A stretch of 8,510 nt of DNA from positions 1-8,510 of the forward strand of contig JAZUIK010000220.1 of NCBI GenBank assembly GCA_045642205.1, read 5' to 3'. Of this stretch, positions 1-5,945 are shown piece by piece. Position numbers and translations under genes: made by a program. The notes beneath the pieces are model-generated. The model made no database searches, had not been told where the DNA came from, and worked only from the letters and a program-made list of their open reading frames with translations. The number at the start of each line of letters is the position of its first letter. Position 1 is the first letter of the stretch. The DNA comes from RUG760 sp045642205. Its GTDB lineage: Bacteria > Bacillota > Clostridia > Lachnospirales > Bianqueaceae.

Positions 1-356
1 CCCATGAACTTGTCGCCGGAGAGGTACTCGAAGGGCTCGAAGCCGGGCTCGGTGATAACGATCAGCTGATCCTTGGAAGCATCTTCCTGAGCGGAAGCAA
101 CTGCAACAGGCTCGCCGTCGCCAAAGTAGTGATTGATGATCTCATCAAAGGTGCCGTCCTGCTTGCACTGCTCAAGGAAAGCATTCATCTGATCAACAAG
201 CTCAGGCTTGTTGGGGTTAACAGCGTATGCGTACTCTTCCTGGCTCAGCTGGATGTCCAGAACATTGACGGTTGCCTTCTCGGTGGTCTTGGAACCGCAA
301 GCGGTTGCCATCATGACCATCATAACTGCCATAAGGACAGCAATAATCTTTTTCAT
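1..356 (-). CDS. Amino-acid ABC transporter substrate-binding lipoprotein, N-terminal part (runs off window)
   Basis: Partial gene starting at 356 and leaving the window at position 1, with 118 complete codons visible. It is predicted to be an extracytoplasmic, lipid-anchored solute receptor delivering an amino acid or similar polar compound to an ABC importer. The first 20 residues are a lipoprotein signal peptide: MKK, a Met/Val/Ala-rich core and an ATAC lipobox with Cys20. Residues 98-118 (QLIVITEPGFEPFEYLSGDK) match the start of the mature family-3 binding domain (SBP_bac_3, PF00497). Oddly, residues about 40-79 (from EEYAYAVNPNKPELVDQMN to HYFGD) look like the C-terminal tail of the same fold, placed before the head. 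The start is set by an AAAGGAG ribosome binding site at 364-370, 7 nt upstream. The specific ligand cannot be told; the ARG-box-like site upstream makes arginine or a related amino acid worth considering. Confidence 0.88.
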   Translation of the reverse strand, partial: MKKIIAVLMAVMMVMMATACGSKTTEKATVNVLDIQLSQEEYAYAVNPNKPELVDQMNAFLEQCKQDGTFDEIINHYFGDGEPVAVASAQEDASKDQLIVITEPGFEPFEYLSGDKFM

Positions 357-398
357 GTTTTTTCTCCTTTTTTCCTTCTATATAACAGGATGAATGGT

Positions 399-427
399 AT
401 TTTACACTCATTTTATGCACAAGTCAA
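399..427 (-). promoter_or_regulatory. Sigma-A-type promoter of the substrate-binding protein gene
   Basis: Read on the minus strand there is a -35 TTGACT (422-427), a 17-bp spacer and a -10 TAAAAT (399-404). Transcription would start near 392, giving a leader of about 36 nt that ends in the strong ribosome binding site. An imperfect inverted repeat, TGAATG-N8-CACTCA (391-410), covers the -10 and the start site and could be an operator. Confidence 0.65.
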
Positions 428-433
428 GAAAAT

Positions 434-451
434 ATTGCATATTTATGCATT
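434..451 (-). promoter_or_regulatory. ARG-box-like palindrome (possible ArgR/AhrC operator)
   Basis: On the minus strand this reads AATGCATAAATATGCAAT. It fits the degenerate ARG-box pattern TGNAT-WWWW-ATNCA recognised by ArgR/AhrC at every fixed position, and its core (436-449) is a palindrome TGCATA-TT-TATGCA. A second, poorer half-overlapping copy follows at 446-459. The site sits immediately upstream of the -35 of the substrate-binding protein gene, a position suited to regulating it. The motif match is direct; the identity of the regulator is inferred, and AT-rich DNA produces such matches by chance fairly easily. Confidence 0.4.
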
Positions 452-728
452 ATTTCGCATTTTCGTGTATATTTATACCATTATAAATCTCCCTCTTCTT
501 CTTTTTGGGCATTTTGACTATCATACTGCGAATATTTTGTATAAAACATCTATTCTCAGGCGATTGTTGCTGAATTCCGCGCTTTTATGTGGTCTGTTGG
601 CTTTTCTCTCTAAGTGCATATATACAACACAAGTGCATAATTATGGAGCAAACGCATATTTGCACAAAACAAAGTAGGTGAATCCATTTTTCTCTCTTCC
701 GTCCATTCTCCCCTCTTTGTTGTTTTCC

Positions 729-757
729 TTGACGCAGAGATAGGAAATCGTTATAAT
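729..757 (+). promoter_or_regulatory. Near-consensus sigma-A promoter of the NifU-like/GGGtGRT operon
   Basis: The -35 TTGACG (729-734) and the -10 TATAAT (752-757) are separated by exactly 17 bp. The predicted transcription start is near 763-764, which leaves a 5' leader of about 55 nt before the start codon at 819. Confidence 0.8.
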
Positions 758-761
758 ATTG

Positions 762-784
762 ACGGACTTTTTTCAAAGGTCCGT
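762..784 (+). other. Stem-loop at the predicted 5' end of the operon mRNA
   Basis: ACGGAC (762-767) pairs with GTCCGT (779-784). The helix continues through one T-G wobble and three T-A pairs to a 3-nt TTC loop, making 10 pairs. It begins within 1-2 nt of the transcription start predicted from the promoter, so the mRNA would carry a hairpin at its extreme 5' end, a position known in other bacteria to slow decay. It lacks a following U tract and lies well upstream of the ribosome binding site, so it is unlikely to be an attenuator or a translation block. Confidence 0.55.
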
Positions 785-818
785 ACACGTATTATTTCTA
801 TATATAGGAGAGATAGAC

Positions 819-1511
819 ATGATCTATTCAGCAGAAGTTGAAAAGATGTGCCCCGTCGCGAAGGGTGCATATCATGGTCCTGCTCCCATTCCGGAAGAAG
901 GAAAGTGGGTACAGGCTAAGGAAATCAAGGACATCTCCGGTCTTACCCATGGTATTGGCTGGTGTGCTCCTCAGCAGGGTGCTTGTAAGCTTACCCTGAA
1001 CGTCAAGGACGGTATCATCGAAGAAGCTCTGGTTGAGACCATCGGCTGCTCCGGTATGACCCATTCCGCTGCTATGGCTTCCGAGATCCTGATCGGCAAG
1101 ACCATTCTGGAAGCTCTGAACACCGACCTTGTTTGCGACGCAATTAACACTGCTATGCGTGAGCTGTTCCTGCAGATCGTCTACGGACGTACTCAGACCG
1201 CTTTCTCCGAGGGTGGACTTCCCATCGGTGGCGCTCTGGAAGATCTTGGTAAGGGTCTGACCGGTCAGATCGGTACCCTGTACGCTACCAAGGCAAAGGG
1301 ACCCCGTTACCTGCAGCTTACCGAAGGCTACATCACCAAGATCGCTCTTAACGCTGACAATGAGATCACCGGTTATGAGTTCGTAAAGATGGGCCCCATG
1401 ATGGAGAACATCAAGGCTGGTATGGACGCTAACGAAGCAGTTAAGAAGGCAACCGGCCATTACGGTCAGTGGGACAATGCTGCAAAGTACATTGATCCCC
1501 GCCACGAATAA
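819..1511 (+). CDS. NifU-like iron-sulfur cluster assembly scaffold-type protein (GGGtGRT partner)
   Basis: A cytoplasmic protein of 230 residues. The segment from G54-A55-C56-K57 (GACKLTLNVKDG) through ETIGCSGMTHSAAMASEI (about 73-90) to IGKTILEAL resembles the IscU/NifU N-terminal fold (PF01592), in which a Gly-Cys pair precedes a helix of small residues. Cys56 and Cys77 fall where the first two cluster ligands of IscU would lie. Other cysteines are C11, C49 and C106. The canonical third IscU ligand context is not evident and the C-terminal 120 residues are extra, so the protein may bind a cluster differently or do something else. The start at 819 is chosen over an in-frame TTG at 759 because TAGGAGAG (805-812) lies just upstream and the TTG lies upstream of the predicted transcription start. 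It is followed after 18 nt by the GGGtGRT gene, its usual partner in anaerobes. GGT, GCT, AAG and CGT codons are strongly preferred, suggesting high expression. Confidence 0.8.
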   Translation: MIYSAEVEKMCPVAKGAYHGPAPIPEEGKWVQAKEIKDISGLTHGIGWCAPQQGACKLTLNVKDGIIEEALVETIGCSGMTHSAAMASEILIGKTILEALNTDLVCDAINTAMRELFLQIVYGRTQTAFSEGGLPIGGALEDLGKGLTGQIGTLYATKAKGPRYLQLTEGYITKIALNADNEITGYEFVKMGPMMENIKAGMDANEAVKKATGHYGQWDNAAKYIDPRHE

Positions 1512-1529
1512 TTAAAGGAGGAAGTAATC

Positions 1530-2528
1530 ATGGCATTATTTGAAAGCTACGAGAGACGTGTTGACAAGATCAACGCTGTCATCGCTGAGTATGGCCTTTC
1601 CTCCATCGAAGAGTGCCGCGCACTCTGCCAGGAAAAAGGCTTCGATCCCTATGAGATCACCAAGGGCATTCAGCCCATTTGCTTCGAGAACGCTGCATGG
1701 GCTTACTGCGTAGGCGCTGCAATCGCTATCAAGAAGGGTGTTAAGACCGCTGCTGAGGCTGCTGAAGCTATCGGTATCGGTATGCAGGCATTCTGCATCC
1801 CCGGTTCTGTTGCTGAAGACCGTAAGGTTGGTATCGGCCATGGTAACCTGGGCGCAATGCTTCTGCGCGACGAGACTCAGTGCTTCGCATTCCTTGCTGG
1901 TCACGAGTCCTTCGCAGCTGCTGAGGGTGCAATCGGTATTGTTAAGAACGCTAACAAGGCACGTAAGACTCCTCTGCGCGTTATCCTGAACGGTCTTGGA
2001 AAAGACGCAGCTCAGATCATTTCCCGTATCAACGGCTTCACCTATGTTCAGACTCAGTTTGACTACTTCACCGGTGAGCTGAAGATCGTTCGCGAGATCC
2101 CCTACTCCGATGGTGAGCGTGCAAACGTTCGCTGCTACGGTGCAGACGATGTTCGCGAGGGTGTTGCTATCATGCACAAGGAAGGTGTTGACGTTTCCAT
2201 TACCGGTAACTCCACCAACCCCACCCGTTTCCAGCATCCTGTTGCAGGTACCTACAAGAAGGAATGCATCGAGCAGGGCAAGAAGTACTTCTCCGTTGCA
2301 TCCGGTGGTGGTACCGGCCGTACCCTGCATCCCGATAACATGGCTGCAGGTCCCGCTTCCTACGGTATGACTGATACCATGGGACGTATGCACTCCGACG
2401 CACAGTTCGCAGGTTCCTCTTCCGTTCCCGCTCACGTTGAGATGATGGGCTTCCTCGGAATGGGTAACAACCCCATGGTTGGTGCTACTGTTGCTGTTGC
2501 AGTTGCTGTTGCTGAGGCTCTTAAGTAA
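1530..2528 (+). CDS. GGGtGRT family protein
   Basis: A protein of 332 residues that carries the signature of the family named after it: G259-G-G-T-G-R-T265, followed by LHPDNMAAGPASYG and a Gly/Met-rich segment (about 266-312). This is the GGGtGRT protein family (Pfam PF14057, from memory), found mainly in anaerobic Clostridia and relatives. No enzymatic activity is established that I know of. The sequence looks cytoplasmic, without a signal peptide or membrane span. Cysteines are at 29, 33, 51, 60, 89, 118, 202 and 246; several could be metal or cluster ligands, which would fit its NifU-like neighbour. The C-terminus is an Ala/Val repeat (VAVAVAVAEALK). AAAGGAGG (1514-1521) lies 8 nt before the start. 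It is the second gene of a two-gene operon ending in a strong terminator, with the same highly biased codon use as the first gene. Confidence 0.92.
   Translation: MALFESYERRVDKINAVIAEYGLSSIEECRALCQEKGFDPYEITKGIQPICFENAAWAYCVGAAIAIKKGVKTAAEAAEAIGIGMQAFCIPGSVAEDRKVGIGHGNLGAMLLRDETQCFAFLAGHESFAAAEGAIGIVKNANKARKTPLRVILNGLGKDAAQIISRINGFTYVQTQFDYFTGELKIVREIPYSDGERANVRCYGADDVREGVAIMHKEGVDVSITGNSTNPTRFQHPVAGTYKKECIEQGKKYFSVASGGGTGRTLHPDNMAAGPASYGMTDTMGRMHSDAQFAGSSSVPAHVEMMGFLGMGNNPMVGATVAVAVAVAEALK
2490..2513 (+). repeat. Four tandem GTTGCW hexamers inside the GGGtGRT gene
   Basis: Four consecutive copies of GTTGCT/GTTGCA encode the Val-Ala repeat near the C-terminus. As a multiple of three it keeps the frame, so slippage would only lengthen or shorten the Val-Ala tail. 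Confidence 0.75.
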
Positions 2529-2559
2529 TTCCAACTCAGGAATTAAGCTATAAGCTAAC

Positions 2560-2596
2560 AAAAGCTCTCGCTTCCAAAAGAAGCGGGAGCTTTTTT
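2560..2596 (+). terminator. Rho-independent terminator of the NifU-like/GGGtGRT operon
   Basis: A 15-pair stem (2560-2574 with 2580-2594, one T-G wobble, G+C-rich core) closes a CAAAA loop and is followed by a run of six T (2591-2596). It lies 31 nt after the stop codon. On the opposite strand the stem ends in only four T, so it may also act weakly on leftward transcripts arriving from the ThuA-like gene. Confidence 0.9.
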
Positions 2597-2659
2597 CATT
2601 ATCTAAATTGCATGTCAAAATTGTATATCTTCTGTCGGCTTGAACAATCCACTATATAT

Positions 2660-2725
2660 AGCAAAGAAACTCATCGTCTTTCGAGCCGCATTTTCCGCGG
2701 TGAGAAACCGATGAGTTCCTTTGCT
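2660..2725. repeat. 66-nt near-perfect hairpin between convergent genes
   Basis: Arms 2661-2676 and 2709-2724 (GCAAAGAAACTCATCG and its complement) pair at 15 of 16 positions, with one A-C mismatch, plus an A-T closing pair at 2660/2725. Inside are a short internal loop, TTTC/GAAA (2679-2682 with 2704-2707), tandem G-A mismatches, a G-T wobble plus CCGC/GCGG (2686-2689 with 2697-2700), and a 7-nt loop. It lies 26 nt beyond the ThuA-like stop codon and 63 nt beyond the plus-strand terminator. Neither side has a T run, so it is not a standard intrinsic terminator. It could be an mRNA 3'-end stabiliser, a dispersed intergenic repeat or a structured RNA; I do not recognise it. Confidence 0.7.
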
Positions 2726-2750
2726 TATGATATATTCAATTATTTTGTGA

Positions 2751-3470
2751 TTACTCTTCCCCGGGTCTCTTCACATGAGGACATACCAGGGCATCTGCTC
2801 TGTAGATAGGAGCTGCCCAGCGTACCGCATTCTTGATGACCTTCTGGATCGTGGGATCGTAATAGATGGGGAAGGTCTCATGACCGGGCTGGAAATAGAA
2901 GATCCTTCCGTTCTCTCTGTGGAAGGTGCATCCGGAACGGAACACCTCTCCTCCCTCGTACCATCCGATGAAGACAACTTCATCAGGATTGGGAATACCG
3001 AAGGGTTCGGAATAGGTCTCCACATGAGGGATCTCAAAGTAAGGACCAACACCCTGAGCAATGGGGTGAGCGGGATTGACAGTCCATACTCTCTCGAAGT
3101 CACCGTCTTCTCTCCAATTCAGATTACAGCTGGTGCCCATCAGGGTACGGAAGGGTTTAGAGTGATGTCCGGAATGAAGGAAGATCATACCCATTCCCAT
3201 CAGAACAGCATCCTTGATAGCATAGACGACCTCATCCGGTACCTTATCATGTGCCATATGGCCCCACCAGAGCATGACATCGATACCTTTTAGTGCCTCA
3301 GGGGTAATGTCATTGACATTGTCTACCGTAAAGCAGTTAACAACTTCAAAGTCCTCTTCCTGTCCAAGAAAGGCAGCAAGCTGTCCATGGATTCCCTCGG
3401 GATAAACGCTGCGAACGCGCTCATCGATCTTCTCATGGACATTTTCATTGTAGATTCCAACGCGGATCAT
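2751..3470 (-). CDS. ThuA-like protein (class I glutamine amidotransferase-like fold)
   Basis: A cytoplasmic protein of 239 residues matching the ThuA-like family (PF06283), named for a trehalose-utilisation gene of rhizobia and usually found in sugar-oxidation clusters. Visible hallmarks are an N-terminal beta-alpha segment (VGIYNEN), DVMLWWGHMAHDKV (64-77), FLHSGHHSKPF (97-107) at the position of the amidotransferase nucleophile elbow but without its cysteine, GTSCNLNWRE (112-121), HPIAQGV (135-141), and the terminal FQPGHE (193-198) with NAVRWA (214-219). Length is normal for the family. AAAGGAG (3479-3485) sits 8 nt before the start. It is the last gene of the leftward cluster, 73 nt after the MATE gene, and that gap holds a plausible promoter of its own. 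The biochemical reaction is not well established for the family; work on a keto sugar or glycoside is the inference from context. Confidence 0.88.
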   Translation of the reverse strand: MIRVGIYNENVHEKIDERVRSVYPEGIHGQLAAFLGQEEDFEVVNCFTVDNVNDITPEALKGIDVMLWWGHMAHDKVPDEVVYAIKDAVLMGMGMIFLHSGHHSKPFRTLMGTSCNLNWREDGDFERVWTVNPAHPIAQGVGPYFEIPHVETYSEPFGIPNPDEVVFIGWYEGGEVFRSGCTFHRENGRIFYFQPGHETFPIYYDPTIQKVIKNAVRWAAPIYRADALVCPHVKRPGEE

Positions 3471-3498
3471 GTTTGTTTCTCCTTTATAGATTTCATTG

Positions 3499-3528
3499 AT
3501 TATATGATTGAAGTGCTTTTAATAACAA
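3499..3528 (-). promoter_or_regulatory. Possible internal promoter for the ThuA-like gene
   Basis: On the minus strand a -35 TTGTTA (3523-3528), an 18-bp spacer and a perfect -10 TATAAT (3499-3504) lie in the gap after the MATE stop codon. The start site would be near 3492, giving a leader of about 22 nt. A weak 7-pair hairpin (AAATGTA 3527-3533 with TACATTT 3539-3545) overlaps the MATE stop just upstream but has no T run. Confidence 0.5.
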
Positions 3529-3543
3529 ATGTACCTTTTACAT

Positions 3544-4920
3544 TTATCCCTGCGCCAACATGACACTGAAGATCTTCTTTCTTTTAAGCAGATAGTAGAC
3601 AATCAGGAAAGCTACCATGACTACCCAGCATACCGGCTCCGTAAAACAGGTTCCCACGAATCCGATAACGGGTACCACAAAGAACGAAGTGATGATCTTG
3701 ATTCCCAGCTCGATAAAGCTGGAGATCAGAGGTGCTGTCTTTTGCTTCATGGACTGAAGTGCTGCTCGAAGAGGAAGCAAAAATCCCAGGAAAGGATAAA
3801 AGGCGATGTGGGCTCTTAAGCAGAAAGCACCTTCCCTGATCACCGCCTCATCCGAGGTATTGGTCAGGAAACGGATCAGACCGGGGCCAAAGCTAAAGGC
3901 CACAAGGATCGCCAGAGCCGAATAGATCAGCTCCACTACTAAGATCAGTTTCAGACAGTAGGTGATCCTGTCTTTCTGTTTCGCACCGAAGTTCTGTCCG
4001 ATGAAGGTAGAACATGCGGTAGATAAAGTACCGATGGGCTGCATAAAGATACCCACGTACTTATACGCAGCAGAATAGGATGTGATGTACAGCTCTCCCA
4101 GAGAGTTATTCGCTCTGGAATAGAAGATAGATCCAAAGTCTACCACACAGATCATCATAGCCATAGCCAGACCGGTAGTCAGAAGATCCTTGATCAGTTC
4201 CTTGCTGATGCTTCTGAAATCCTCTTTCTTCGGCAAGATCTCCCGGTAGTTCTTCCAAAGATACACTCCGCAAAGGATACCGGAAATGATCTGGGAGATG
4301 ATGGTCGCTAAAGCGGCTCCCCTGACTCCCATATGAAATCCGATAATGAACAGCAGATCCAAGATCACATTCAGAACACTGCAGATGATCAGGAAATACA
4401 GAGGCGTCCTGGAGTTTCCTACTGCTCTCAAGATAGAAGAGAACATGTTATATACGATGGTTCCCACCACACCGGAGAGAAGGATAAACATGTATCCGTA
4501 GGAATCCTGGAAGATGCTATCAGGGATTGCCAGGAACTTCAGCATAGGAACCAGGAAAGTCAGAGACAAAACTGTCAGCAGAAGATCGAATCCAAGATTC
4601 AGCATCATCTGACCGGCGATGGCTCTTCTCATGCGATCACGGTTACCGGATCCAAAACTCTGGGTCACTACGATGGCAAATCCATTGTTCAATGCATTGG
4701 CTGTACTGATCAGTACGCCGTTCAAGAAGTGGGTAGCACCGATGGCTGCAATGGCTCCGTCTCCTAAGGTGTAACCTGCCACCATGGTATCTACCAAACT
4801 ATAGACCTGCTGAAAGATATTACCGATCAGCAGTGGGATCGCAAACATCATCAGATGTTTCAGGGGATTTCCTGTGGTCATATCCCTCATGACCATTTTA
4901 CTCTTTTTTACTTGTGTCAT
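3544..4920 (-). CDS. MATE-family multidrug/metabolite exporter
   Basis: A 458-residue integral membrane protein, typical of the DinF/NorM-like MATE exporters (two MatE repeats, PF01554), predicted to exchange Na+ or H+ for an organic cation or other small molecule. The first repeat runs about residues 20-185 (GNPLKHLMMFAIPLLIGNIF onward) and the second about 240-405, with some 12 hydrophobic spans in total. Family-typical segments are LRAVGNSRTPLYF (164-176), GVRGAALATIISQ (198-210) and FIGQNFGAKQ (306-315). A basic KRKK stretch (446-449) lies near the end. The ribosome binding site is weak (GAGAG before TAAGTT), unlike all its neighbours, so translation may be low; M9 or M11 are alternative starts. 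It lies 55 nt after the isomerase gene. Finding this exporter rather than a sugar importer inside a sugar-processing cluster is unusual. Confidence 0.92.
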   Translation of the reverse strand: MTQVKKSKMVMRDMTTGNPLKHLMMFAIPLLIGNIFQQVYSLVDTMVAGYTLGDGAIAAIGATHFLNGVLISTANALNNGFAIVVTQSFGSGNRDRMRRAIAGQMMLNLGFDLLLTVLSLTFLVPMLKFLAIPDSIFQDSYGYMFILLSGVVGTIVYNMFSSILRAVGNSRTPLYFLIICSVLNVILDLLFIIGFHMGVRGAALATIISQIISGILCGVYLWKNYREILPKKEDFRSISKELIKDLLTTGLAMAMMICVVDFGSIFYSRANNSLGELYITSYSAAYKYVGIFMQPIGTLSTACSTFIGQNFGAKQKDRITYCLKLILVVELIYSALAILVAFSFGPGLIRFLTNTSDEAVIREGAFCLRAHIAFYPFLGFLLPLRAALQSMKQKTAPLISSFIELGIKIITSFFVVPVIGFVGTCFTEPVCWVVMVAFLIVYYLLKRKKIFSVMLAQG

Positions 4921-4951
4921 AACTTACTCTCACAGACGACGCTGCATTTTC

Positions 4952-4977
4952 GATCGAAGATGGACTCTTCTTCGATC
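4952..4977 (-). other. Intercistronic hairpin between isomerase and MATE genes
   Basis: GATCGAAGA (4952-4960) and TCTTCGATC (4969-4977) form a perfect 9-pair stem with an 8-nt loop. The stem overlaps the isomerase stop codon. A 10-bp perfect palindrome, TTCGATCGAA (4949-4958), overlaps the stem. With no T run following on the minus strand it is not an intrinsic terminator; it could be an mRNA processing or stability element. Confidence 0.5.
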
Positions 4978-5893
4978 AGATGAACTGTTCCAGATGTTCC
5001 TTTGCCAGAAGGATACCATGCTGGATCTTTTCAACGGATCCGCACCAGATGGGATCCTCATGTTCGATACTGATGGTTCCGTCAAAGCCGGCTTCCTTCA
5101 AAGGCGCAATGATCTTTCCCCAATCCAGGATACCAAGGCCCGGAAGACGATCTCTGTGCCAGCTGGTGGTATAGGATTTTCTTCCTTCTCCATGGTCCTC
5201 TTCTTCTTTTAGAACGTGGACTGTATGGAGGATTCCCTGACGCTTCATCAGAGCTTCATCCACTTCTCCATCCTTACCATGGACATGATAGATCTTATGG
5301 GCATACTCTTTGGCAAAATCATACACATCGATCATTTCCCAGATCAGGTGAGAAGGATCCAGACAGATTCCCAGATGATCGGAGGGCATTCTCTCAAACA
5401 GAAGATCCAACATATACGGAGAGATGGCGATATTGAACATATTCGGGCAGAGTTCATAGGCAATGCGGATATCCTTCTTTTCCGCCAGTTCCAGGATCGG
5501 CTTGAAGTTCTCTACGACCGCATCCAAAGAAGCCTCCGGATCATACTTCACGGCATTTCCTTCCACAGTAGATGCAGGTGTAATACCGGTGGTAGTCACA
5601 ACCGTCTTCATTCCAAGGCGAGATGCCATCTCGATACGATCGATCAGGTTCTTTTTATGCATCTCCCCTTCTTTGGGATCCAGCAGATTGCGGCAATAGA
5701 TAAAGGTCTGGGGCATGATCCCGGTCTCTTCCGCGATCTTCTCGAACATAGCCTGATCCTGAGGAATGGTCGGTCCCACTTCAAGATCATTAAATCCACT
5801 CTGTTTCGCCCAGGCAGCGATATCCGCATACTCGCTCATTCCTGCCCACACTAAGGCATTGGTCAAAAATCCCATCTTGATCTGATTCGACAT
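4976..5893 (-). CDS. Sugar phosphate isomerase/epimerase family protein (xylose-isomerase-like TIM barrel)
   Basis: A 305-residue cytoplasmic protein of the AP endonuclease family 2/xylose-isomerase-like TIM barrel group (PF01261). The expected metal ligands can be picked out at strand ends: Glu147 in AYELCP, Asp179 and His182 in GICLDPSHL, His205 and Asp208 in HVHGKD, and Glu277 in SIEHEDP. This suggests an intact divalent-metal site. Members isomerise or epimerise free, phosphorylated or keto sugars, and some act as lyases on 3-keto glycosides. AGGAGA lies a few nt before the start at 5893. It follows the Gfo/Idh gene by 52 nt and precedes the MATE gene by 55 nt, so co-transcription is likely. 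The pairing with a Gfo/Idh dehydrogenase suggests it acts on an oxidised sugar; the exact substrate is unknown. Confidence 0.9.
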   Translation of the reverse strand: MSNQIKMGFLTNALVWAGMSEYADIAAWAKQSGFNDLEVGPTIPQDQAMFEKIAEETGIMPQTFIYCRNLLDPKEGEMHKKNLIDRIEMASRLGMKTVVTTTGITPASTVEGNAVKYDPEASLDAVVENFKPILELAEKKDIRIAYELCPNMFNIAISPYMLDLLFERMPSDHLGICLDPSHLIWEMIDVYDFAKEYAHKIYHVHGKDGEVDEALMKRQGILHTVHVLKEEEDHGEGRKSYTTSWHRDRLPGLGILDWGKIIAPLKEAGFDGTISIEHEDPIWCGSVEKIQHGILLAKEHLEQFI

Positions 5894-5945
5894 GACTATC
5901 TCCTAAATACTATCTATTCATCTGTATCCTGGTTGATATAACTCT

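Larger units (their letters stand above)
357..818. other. Divergent intergenic control region, no gene
   Basis: These 462 bp separate the leftward binding-protein gene from the rightward NifU-like gene. They hold the leftward promoter and ARG-box-like site, the rightward promoter and leader hairpin, and several scattered GTGCATA/TGCATA motifs (about 415, 436-450, 612-620, 631-639, 653-664), including the direct repeat AAGTGCATA at 612 and 631. From about 460 to 610 and from 670 to 728 I see only AT-rich or pyrimidine-rich sequence. Open frames here have no ribosome binding site or recognisable protein. Confidence 0.7.

Noticed and set aside
129..677. 182-codon open frame on the plus strand, hydrophobic in its second half
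   Set aside because: It runs antisense through the binding-protein signal peptide and on into an AT-rich promoter region, has no ribosome binding site, and its hydrophobicity follows from T-rich DNA.
759..818. In-frame TTG start 60 nt upstream of the NifU-like gene
   Set aside because: The TTG lies upstream of the predicted transcription start, right after the -10 element, and has no ribosome binding site. The ATG at 819 has a strong one.
828..1505. 225-codon antisense open frame covering nearly all of the NifU-like gene
   Set aside because: It mirrors the codon bias of the real gene (few TTA, CTA and TCA codons on the sense strand), resembles no protein, and has no start signals.
1536..2618. 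360-codon antisense open frame spanning the GGGtGRT gene and its terminator
   Set aside because: Same cause as above. It would begin beyond the terminator without a ribosome binding site, and its Ser/Asn/Thr/Leu-rich composition is typical of antisense translations.
2653..2660. TATATATA before the 66-nt hairpin as a promoter for a small RNA
   Set aside because: No acceptable -35 at 16-18 bp, and transcription would start inside the left arm and break the stem.
3527..3545. Hairpin AAATGTA/TACATTT as terminator of the MATE gene
   Set aside because: It has only A-T-rich pairs apart from one G-C, overlaps the stop codon and has no T run on the minus strand.
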